Assembly (NCBI GenBank): GCA_050946255.1
Contig: JBMNUL010000031.1
Location: 1-21,172 of the forward strand
Source of the DNA: JBMNUL01 sp050946255
GTDB taxonomy: Bacteria; Actinomycetota; Coriobacteriia; Coriobacteriales; CADBOM01
DNA length: 21,172 nucleotides
Reading direction: 5' to 3'
Both the position numbers and the translations under genes were made by a program. The notes below the pieces were generated by a model. It ran no database searches. It was not told the origin of the DNA and saw only the letters and a list, made by a program, of their open reading frames with translations. Shown piece after piece: positions 7,705-13,622 of this stretch (position 1 is the stretch's first letter; the number at the start of each line of letters is the position of its first letter).

Positions 7705-7719
7705 CCGACAATGTGTCGG
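7705..7719. promoter_or_regulatory. Perfect inverted repeat upstream of selD
   Basis: CCGACA and TGTCGG flank three bases (ATG), giving a perfect 6-bp inverted repeat 63 bases before the selD start, in the 260-base gap between the DUF3343 gene and selD. It could be an operator or a leader hairpin. A TATACT at about 7818-7823 on the minus strand is a possible -10 box for a separate selD promoter, but no convincing -35 accompanies it. Confidence 0.35.
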
Positions 7720-7901
7720 CGCGACATATCCGGAAAAGGCTCCAGCGCGATGCCCTCGCCAATGCCGAAAACTTCCCTCGAATGTGCCAAAAGCTTCAAA
7801 GCTGTTCTTGATACGGTGTAAGTATACATTCGAGCTTGCCTTTGAAGTTGGGGAGTCAATGTCTATCCCAATGGCTCGGATTCATGCCCTTTCTGTCCGC
7901 G

Positions 7902-8156
7902 TCAATACATCTCGACCTCGAAGACACCATCGTGAGCCAGCCCGTGCTCTGCGATGCCCTCCAGAAGCTCGCCGCGCTCCTCGATGGGGGCGCACCACGC
8001 AAGCCCGCAGCCTGCGGAGATCTGGCCGGGAAGGGGAATCATGCGCCCGGGCAGCCCGAAGGACCTGGCGGCTTCCTCCATATCCATAGCATCTCCTGTT
8101 GAGGAGAAGGTCACGACGACCTTCGGCTTCTTCTCTCGTCTGTTCGGGACTGGCAT
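7902..8156 (-). CDS. DUF3343 protein, putative Se/S carrier
   Basis: This 84-residue protein matches the small DUF3343 family, found in selenium-using bacteria beside selD and yedF and proposed to carry selenium or sulfur on a conserved cysteine. The visible family pattern is VVVTFSSTGDAMDMEEAA, then GLPGRMIPLPGQISAGCGLAW, with C50 in SAGCG as the likely carrier residue and C55 nearby. The ATG at 8156 has an AAGGGGG site about 8 bases upstream. It lies 38 bases after the class V desulfurase gene and 260 bases before selD on the same strand. The biochemical function of the family is not firmly established; the carrier role is inference from context. Confidence 0.88.
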   Translation of the reverse strand: MPVPNRREKKPKVVVTFSSTGDAMDMEEAARSFGLPGRMIPLPGQISAGCGLAWCAPIEERGELLEGIAEHGLAHDGVFEVEMY

Positions 8157-8194
8157 GCTATCGGCCCCCTTCCATAAGCGGTGGAACAGCTCCC

Positions 8195-9352
8195 TCAGGC
8201 AGATGACGGTTGAATTGAACCTGCAATCTCACGAATCGCGCGTATGCCCTCGTCGACTTCGTCGGCATTGTTCAGATGGGAGAAGCTGAAACGAACAGCA
8301 CCTCGCTCGCTCGTGCCCATCGCCTCGTGCATCAGCGGGGCGCAATGGGCACCGGCCCGCGTGCAAATGCCATACTCGTGAGAGAGCACGTCCGAGATGG
8401 TCGCGGAATCGACCCCTGCCAAGTCTAGCGCCACGATGCCGGTTCTCCCGATGCCTCCATGGCCTCCGACGACGCGCACGCCCGGAAGCCCGTCCACGCC
8501 TTCCTCGAAGCGGCTGACGAGGGCGCCCACCTCAGATGCGATGTTGTCGACCCCCACGCGCATCACATGTTCCACGCCGGCGCAAAGCCCCGCGATGCCG
8601 TGCCCGTTGAGCGTGCCGGCCTCCAGATGCTCGGGATAGAAGGAGGGGTGGGCCCTGTCGTAGCTGTGCGTCCCGCTTCCCCCGACCTTGAACGCGGGGA
8701 GTTCGACATCTGGTGCGAGGCACATGCCGCCAGTTCCCTGAGGACCAAAAAGCCCCTTGTGCCCGGTGAATGCGAGAATGTCAATCTCCTCTGCCTGCAT
8801 GTCGATGGGAATCTCCCCCGCCGTCTGGGCGGCGTCGACGCATATGAGGGCGCCATGCGAGTGCGCGATGGAGGCCATGCGGGCCATGTCGTACACGTCG
8901 CCGGTGAGATTGCTCGAGTGGGTGACCACGGCCAGGCGCGTCCTGGGGGTGAACAGCGCATCGAACTCCTCGTAGTCGATTGAAGCGTCTGGCGCCACGG
9001 GGAGGATAGACAAACCCACGTCCTCTTCGTCGACCTTGCGGTAGAGCGGTCGGAGAACCGAGTTGTGAGAGGCCGCGGTCGTCACGGCATGGTCGCCTTT
9101 GTGGAGAAGCCCGCTCACAACGGCGTTCAGCGCCTCTGTGACGTTGCAAGTGAAAACCACCCTCTTCACGTCGGGTGCGCCCAGCAGCTCCGCTATCTTC
9201 TTCCGAGCACTGAACACCACCATATCGGCAGAAAGCGCGGCCTCATGGGCCCCTCGGCCGACCCCGCCGAAGCTGTTGATGGCATCGGCCACGGCGCGGG
9301 CGACCTCGGGCGGCTTGACCATGGTGGTGGCGGCGTTGTCGAAGTAGATCAT
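8195..9352 (-). CDS. Selenium-associated cysteine desulfurase-like PLP enzyme
   Basis: This 385-residue class V aminotransferase-fold enzyme differs from the one at 1022-2272 and belongs to the cysteine desulfurase subfamily seen in selenium operons. Signatures are IYFDNAATT at 2-10, H96 in ASHNSVL, D173 and Q176 in CVDAAQTAGE, the PLP lysine K199 in TGHKGLFGPQGTGG, GTLNGHGIAGL at 246-256, and the catalytic cysteine C337 in TRAGAHCAPLMHEAMGT. It would free selenium from selenocysteine, or sulfur from cysteine, onto C337. The start has a GGGGGG site about 8 bases upstream and lies only 16 bases after the yedF stop, so the two are co-transcribed. Substrate preference for selenocysteine cannot be read from sequence. 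Confidence 0.92.
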   Translation of the reverse strand: MIYFDNAATTMVKPPEVARAVADAINSFGGVGRGAHEAALSADMVVFSARKKIAELLGAPDVKRVVFTCNVTEALNAVVSGLLHKGDHAVTTAASHNSVLRPLYRKVDEEDVGLSILPVAPDASIDYEEFDALFTPRTRLAVVTHSSNLTGDVYDMARMASIAHSHGALICVDAAQTAGEIPIDMQAEEIDILAFTGHKGLFGPQGTGGMCLAPDVELPAFKVGGSGTHSYDRAHPSFYPEHLEAGTLNGHGIAGLCAGVEHVMRVGVDNIASEVGALVSRFEEGVDGLPGVRVVGGHGGIGRTGIVALDLAGVDSATISDVLSHEYGICTRAGAHCAPLMHEAMGTSERGAVRFSFSHLNNADEVDEGIRAIREIAGSIQPSSA

Positions 9353-9368
9353 GCTTTACCCCCCGTGC

Positions 9369-9974
9369 CTACGGCCTCACCACGACGCCGGCCTCGAGCT
9401 GCCTTTGCGCTATGACGTACATATTGGTGACGTCGCCTACGGCCACCTTGTCCTCGATTCCGTAGAACTGCAAGCAAGTGCCGCACGTAAGGATCTCGAC
9501 GCCTGCGCCTTCGAGCGCCTTGATGTCGTCGAGCGCTGGCGAGCCCTCGCATGTGAGATGGGCTCCGCCGTTGTAGAAGAGAACGGTATCTGGGAGCTGA
9601 TCCTGCTGCGTGAGGGAGAAGATGAACGACTTCATGAGCTTGGCGCCCAGCTCGTCATCGCCTGTCCCCATGCATTGGGATGAGATGACAACGACCCTGT
9701 TCCCTCCCAGTGCGGCGGGGGCGGGGGCGGTCTCGGCCTTGCTGTCCTCGGTCTTGACGATCTTCACCGTGAACAGCTTGTCGTTTTCCTTCGCGCTCTC
9801 GAACTCGCAGTTCTGGCTCTTCGCGAGGTTCTCGAGGTTGTGAACTGCAGTCTCGTTGTCTACCTTCACCTCGACTGTCCCCGTGTCGATGGTGCCAAGG
9901 GCTTGCTTGGCCTTCACCACGGGCAGCGGACATGCATCTCCCAACGCGTCGATTTTCAAATCCATGTCTTGCAT
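9369..9974 (-). CDS. yedF: Sulfurtransferase-like selenium metabolism protein YedF
   Basis: The 201-residue protein has an N-terminal TusA-like domain with the CPLP motif (C15 in DALGDACPLPVVKAKQAL), about residues 1-75, and a C-terminal DsrE-like domain from about residue 95 (VVVISSQCMGTGDDELG, LTCGTCLQFYGI, VGDVTNMYVI). This two-domain arrangement is the YedF family that travels with selD, DUF3343 and the class V desulfurase. It is thought to relay sulfur or selenium through its cysteines. I place the start at 9974 (MQDMDLK), after an AAGGAAAGG site; MDLK at 9965 is an alternative, while extending to 10073 adds residues with no family similarity. It is the first gene of the minus-strand selenium unit. 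Confidence 0.92.
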   Translation of the reverse strand: MQDMDLKIDALGDACPLPVVKAKQALGTIDTGTVEVKVDNETAVHNLENLAKSQNCEFESAKENDKLFTVKIVKTEDSKAETAPAPAALGGNRVVVISSQCMGTGDDELGAKLMKSFIFSLTQQDQLPDTVLFYNGGAHLTCEGSPALDDIKALEGAGVEILTCGTCLQFYGIEDKVAVGDVTNMYVIAQRQLEAGVVVRP

Positions 9975-10037
9975 CCTTTCCTTTGCGCTCGCTGCGCTCC
10001 CGGAGCACGGCTGCGCCGAAGCGGCACCGAGTTCAAA

Positions 10038-10061
10038 GCCCTTGTTGGGATTCAACAGGGC
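10038..10061 (-). other. Stem-loop in the probable yedF leader
   Basis: GCCC and TGTTG (with one bulged T) pair with CAACA and GGGC around a GGATT loop on the plus-strand reading, so the minus-strand transcript can form the same 9-bp stem. It lies about 65 bases upstream of the yedF start. It could be a leader control hairpin; no function can be read from it. Confidence 0.35.
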
Positions 10062-10451
10062 ATACGTCAGCAATAACGGTCTCAGTCGGGGTAGATGCCC
10101 CTAGACAGAGGGTTGAAGCTCTCGCATGCCAACCCCTTCTCACAGGCAATCAGCTCGCAAGGCCACACGCGAAGCGCGCGCAGGCGACAAAGCGCGAGTC
10201 GATTACCCTCCGTCTTCTCGTAGAAAGCTCAAGAGAGCGTTATTTAATTGTTCGCAGAATATTGGAGCATGCAGAAAACGAGGCGACCGGCTACCGGAAC
10301 CTCGTCGCGAATGGCGCGTCGTTGCAGAAGGATTGACGCACTTGACTTGCCAGCTGCAGGGACACCGCAGAAATGCCCGTGCATTCTCTTCAAGCCGGGT
10401 TCGATGATAACACTTGGCCAAATGCCATTCAACGACGATCCCAGGCGAGAT

Positions 10452-10522
10452 CTTCCCCCGAAGCGGGAGCCTCCTAAGCCTCTCCTATGAAGAGAGAACC
10501 TTCCCGGAGACGGGAGCCTTCC
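10452..10522. repeat. Two imperfect hairpin-forming direct repeats
   Basis: A unit beginning CTTCCC and ending CGGGAGCCT occurs at about 10452-10474 and again at 10500-10522, a 48-base period. Each can form a small stem of CCC(G) with (C)GGG; the second has a GAGA tetraloop. A further TCTC/GAGA hairpin lies between them. They lie 120-190 bases downstream of the Fe-S gene's stop on that gene's strand. The role is unknown; mRNA 3' end or a dispersed small repeat are options. Confidence 0.4.
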
Positions 10523-10640
10523 CCCAAGATTCTCTGACAAAGCCCGTCCCAAGAGAGAGCGCTTGTGTCCACATGGACGGAAGGTTGTGCGGGAGCTTCC
10601 AAGCCAGGTAATATCGGCATTGATTCGCATGCTTTTCAAA

Positions 10641-11864
10641 TCAGAGCATGTCCTGTTCATCTGGCGGCGTTTTTTCCGCAGTCTTCGCCTTCTCGAGAGC
10701 GGCTATCTCGTCCCACTCTTTATATGTGAACTTGACACTCTTCTCCTGCAGAAGGTCTGCCACGTCGATGAGGCGGTCGAGCTCTATCGCATTCTCCCGG
10801 CAGACATCCAGGCAGGCGTTGCACTGCACGCACCGAGATGGTGTGGCTTCGAAGCCCAGCACCTTGTGGTTCTCCAATATCTTCGCAATGGCAACGGTGC
10901 GGCAGTAAGTCGTGCACAGGTAGCAGCTCGTGCACTTCTTGCCGTCGATGCGGATGTTGCTGAATATTCTCGAAGGCATCATTCTCCCAGAGAACTTCGA
11001 GATTGCCGCATCGGCCGAAGAGCCCGACGCCTTCAGCGCAAGAGCTCCGAGCGCCCATTCGCAGATCCTCCCACGGCTCGCAGTGATGATTGGAGAATCT
11101 TCCTTGGTGATTCCCAATGCCTTCGCGTAGTTGCGGAAGTGGGACTCCTCTATGTACTCATCCGCGATGTCGGTGGCGATATGGGCGACCCTGTCCCTCG
11201 AGCCCAGCAGCATGTCTCTGCGGGAGACCTGGTTGTTCGCCGCAGTGACGTGCTCGATATCGAAAGCATCCTGCGGCAGCTCGTCCAGATGGAGAATCTG
11301 ACACGTCGAGTCCACAGACGCGAGCATGTCCTGCGCATACTCAACCACCAAAGACCAGACCGCTCCCATGCAGCCATCCTCGCATGTCTCGCAGTTGGCA
11401 CAGACCAGTCGGATGTCCTGCGCACCGGATGCCGCCAAGGTGAGAAGAAGGGACTCGTCCACGCGGTCCAGGCAGGGCAGCTCGATGACCTTCGTGCGGT
11501 CGTAGTCATCTTGTTGGGGCAGCTTCCCCAATGTGTTCGCACATGTGATTATCGGATGTCCGCCAGTGCCCTCGATGGATTTCAGGGAATCTTCGAGAAG
11601 GTCTTTCCAGGTTATCCAGGAAGAGGAGAACGCCTCGGTGGGGCACACTGCGATACAGGCCCCGCAATGGATGCACTTGTCCTCTTCAATCGAGATGAAC
11701 CTTCCGTTGATCTTGATTGCCTGCGCTGGGCAAATCTCCTCGCAGACGCGGCATTTGATCTTGGCGTTGCGCACGCTCGGACATTTGGACCTGTTGAGTT
11801 GGATGTCATCGGAGAAATATTTCGCCCCGATAATCCTCTCGACTATTTTGACCTTGTCAACCAA
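10641..11864 (-). CDS. Cytoplasmic multi-cluster 4Fe-4S protein
   Basis: The 407-residue protein has two 4Fe-4S motifs near its N-terminus (C38/C41/C45 with C28 nearby, and C64/C67/C70/C74), a central Cys-rich segment (C108, C131, C155/C158/C161/C165), and two more motifs near its C-terminus (C311/C314/C317/C321 and C345/C348/C351/C355). It thus resembles an electron-carrying module of an oxidoreductase or hydrogenase system. The central segment, with its IITCAN and RLVCANCETCEDGC strands, loosely recalls MvhD/FlpD-type subunits, a weak resemblance. No signal peptide or membrane segment is seen. The start is TTG at 11864, with an AGGGGA site 6-7 bases upstream. No obvious partner enzyme is adjacent; a tie to the selenium genes is positional only. 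Confidence 0.85.
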   Translation of the reverse strand: MVDKVKIVERIIGAKYFSDDIQLNRSKCPSVRNAKIKCRVCEEICPAQAIKINGRFISIEEDKCIHCGACIAVCPTEAFSSSWITWKDLLEDSLKSIEGTGGHPIITCANTLGKLPQQDDYDRTKVIELPCLDRVDESLLLTLAASGAQDIRLVCANCETCEDGCMGAVWSLVVEYAQDMLASVDSTCQILHLDELPQDAFDIEHVTAANNQVSRRDMLLGSRDRVAHIATDIADEYIEESHFRNYAKALGITKEDSPIITASRGRICEWALGALALKASGSSADAAISKFSGRMMPSRIFSNIRIDGKKCTSCYLCTTYCRTVAIAKILENHKVLGFEATPSRCVQCNACLDVCRENAIELDRLIDVADLLQEKSVKFTYKEWDEIAALEKAKTAEKTPPDEQDML

Positions 11865-11957
11865 ACGCGTCCCCTGTCATGTTCCCATTGTGCCCCAGAA
11901 GCATCCTGTGGATTGATGCAGTCGTCAGTTAGAAACGGCAATCGAAAGCTCGCATGC

Positions 11958-12045
11958 CCACCGGCAATTACCTATTCGCGAATCCACAGGGCCACCGGCA
12001 ATTACCTAATCGCGAATCCACAGGGCCACCGGCAATTACCTAATC
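11958..12045. repeat. 34-bp tandem repeat, about 2.6 copies
   Basis: Copies begin at 11958, 11992 and 12026 with an exact 34-base period; the first two differ at one base, and the third breaks off after 20 bases at 12045. Each unit holds GGCAATTACC, a near-palindrome, followed in full copies by a TCGCGA core and AATCCACAGG. An inverted copy of that last element (CCTGTGGATT) occurs alone at 11905-11914. The array lies about 95-180 bases upstream of the minus-strand Fe-S gene, in its likely promoter region, so it may be an operator array. There are no unique spacers, so it is not CRISPR. Confidence 0.85.
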
Positions 12046-12120
12046 AAATAATAAAACGAGCTCGACCTTGATAGTGAAAATCCCCCGTCGGCCATCGGCT
12101 AAAACCAACGCTGGCACAAC

Positions 12121-13344
12121 CTAGAAACGGCGGAACCCTTCCTGTGTCACCAATAGGGATAGAGGAACGTCATGCTCCTCGTGTGGCAAGCTCCCGAAGT
12201 AATGCTGCTGCTCGAAATATGTTCCGAGCACCTTTGCGTTGAACCCCTTGCGCGACATGTACGTGTCGTAATATCCTCCGCCATAGCCCATGCGGTAACC
12301 CTCATCGTCAAAGGCAAGCCCTGGAACGAACATCAGGGAGATCTGGCTTTCGGGCACGACATCGAACCCTTCAGGCATCTCCGTGATCTTGCCGGGATTT
12401 TTCAAAAACTGCAGGTCAGAAGCGCCCGGAAGGATGCTCTCCGGCGAAACCTCTAGAAACTCCATGACGTGGTTGGGCATGGAGCATGGCACGACCAGCT
12501 TCTTGTTACCAGGGAAATGCTCCGCTAGATAGTCGAAGCAGAGCTCTGAGCCAAATGCCTTGTAAGCCGCAACGACCTTTGCTTCCGAAAATTCATCCGA
12601 ACCCATGATTTCCTTGCAAACCTCGGCGGAGTCTTTTTTCCGGACATCCGCAGGAATAGACTTTCGAACCGCCTTCATCTGCTTGCGCACCTGGGCCTTC
12701 TCCTTGGCAAGAGCATTGCCCCCATCCTCGGAAACACCGGCGTCTCCTGCGTGAGCCACCATCTCGGCAACTGCCTCGTCGAGAACTTCGAGGGACCTCT
12801 TCAACGGAAGTCCCACGACGTTTTCGTAATCGCCCTCCACGCGGTCCACGAATGCCCCGGCAGGGCCCTGGATTCCATATCCACCGGCTTTGTCGAAGGG
12901 TTCTCCGCTGTCTATGTATCTGTCTATCTGCTCGCCAGTCAGCTCCTTGAATGTCACGGCGGTTACCTCGCTGAACGAGAACTCCCTCCCTCCGCAAAGC
13001 ACACTGACCCCGCTGACAACATGATGGGTGTTCCCGGAAAGCGAACCGAGCATCCTGTGGGCATCTTGGGCATCGGCTGGCTTGCCGAAAATCTGGTCCC
13101 CGAACACCACCACGGTATCGCAGGCAAGTATTGGACAGGAGTCGTCACCACCGAGCAGGTCGAGAGCGCCATGGGACTTGCGGGAGGCAATTGCCACAGA
13201 CCTCTTCGAGGGATCGACAATATCCCTCACGTCCTCGCTCACACCGGGGACGAGACAGGAAAAACTCAGCCCCGCTTTCTTGAGCAGCTCACGTCTGCGG
13301 GGAGATGCAGAGGCAAGCACTATTCTCCCAACATGTGTAAACAA
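12121..13344 (-). CDS. Maf nucleotide pyrophosphatase fused to 5-formyltetrahydrofolate cyclo-ligase
   Basis: This is a two-domain fusion of 407 residues. Residues 7-195 are Maf, a pyrophosphatase of non-canonical nucleoside triphosphates linked to septum control: SASPRRREL at 12-20, ACDTVVVFGDQIFGKP with catalytic-type D76, and DKAGGYGIQG at 151-160. After a linker, residues from about 214 are 5-formyltetrahydrofolate cyclo-ligase, which makes methenyl-THF with ATP: KQMKAVRKSI, then FVPGLAFDDEGYRMGYGGGYYD at 339-360 in the family's signature position. I set the start at the TTG at 13344 because AAGGAG lies 6 bases upstream and Maf similarity begins at once; ATG codons at 13407 and 13479 lack such a site and would add 21 or 45 unrelated residues. 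The gene is divergent from the next one. Confidence 0.88.
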   Translation of the reverse strand: MFTHVGRIVLASASPRRRELLKKAGLSFSCLVPGVSEDVRDIVDPSKRSVAIASRKSHGALDLLGGDDSCPILACDTVVVFGDQIFGKPADAQDAHRMLGSLSGNTHHVVSGVSVLCGGREFSFSEVTAVTFKELTGEQIDRYIDSGEPFDKAGGYGIQGPAGAFVDRVEGDYENVVGLPLKRSLEVLDEAVAEMVAHAGDAGVSEDGGNALAKEKAQVRKQMKAVRKSIPADVRKKDSAEVCKEIMGSDEFSEAKVVAAYKAFGSELCFDYLAEHFPGNKKLVVPCSMPNHVMEFLEVSPESILPGASDLQFLKNPGKITEMPEGFDVVPESQISLMFVPGLAFDDEGYRMGYGGGYYDTYMSRKGFNAKVLGTYFEQQHYFGSLPHEEHDVPLSLLVTQEGFRRF

Positions 13345-13622
13345 AAGCTTCTCCTTTTCTTGCCGACAACGACCAAATTGCTCCGATTTATTGGCAACAG
13401 CGGACATTTTGGCGCATCCGACGACCGGTCGAACGGGAGTTTCCTCTATAATACGCACACATTCCCCGCAAGATGTCATAATTTGGCGATAGAGAGTTTT
13501 TCCGGAATGTTATCTTTGATATTTGAAAGCGATTAATCAGTGCGTTTTTCCATCGAAACATCGTTCGAATTTTTTCGTCCATAGAAACACTTTAGAAAAG
13601 GAAAGCCAGAGGAAGGTTGAAA
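13345..13622. promoter_or_regulatory. Divergent promoter region between the Maf fusion and the ALDH-like gene
   Basis: This 278-base gap separates two divergent starts if the Maf fusion begins at 13344. TATAAT at 13447-13452 (plus) overlaps TATTAT on the minus strand, each a plausible -10, but neither has a good -35 at the standard distance. If the minus-strand box is used, transcription starts downstream of the ATG at 13479, which favours the TTG start. Confidence 0.25.

Larger units (their letters stand above)
9975..10640. other. Non-coding gap between the Fe-S protein gene and yedF
   Basis: This 666-base stretch holds no gene I can support on either strand; open frames are short and overlap without ribosome sites. 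It contains the hairpin at 10038-10061 in the probable yedF leader and a pair of hairpin-forming repeats at 10452-10522. No tRNA or other structured RNA was recognised. Confidence 0.5.

Noticed and set aside
9975..10073. N-terminal extension of yedF to 10073
   Set aside because: The added residues do not resemble the family, while a strong ribosome site lies just before 9974.
10520..10643. Sec read-through of the Fe-S protein TGA stop
   Set aside because: The frame is open for about 40 codons, but the acidic tail already ends naturally and no conserved motif surrounds the TGA.
11958..12045. CRISPR array
   Set aside because: The 34-base units are directly adjacent with no unique spacers, and no cas genes are present.
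10563..12071. 502-codon open frame on the plus strand
   Set aside because: It is antisense to the Fe-S gene, whose five cysteine motifs establish the real coding strand.
13345..13479. Maf fusion starting at ATG 13479 or 13407
   Set aside because: No ribosome site precedes either ATG, and Maf similarity starts just after the TTG at 13344, which has AAGGAG.
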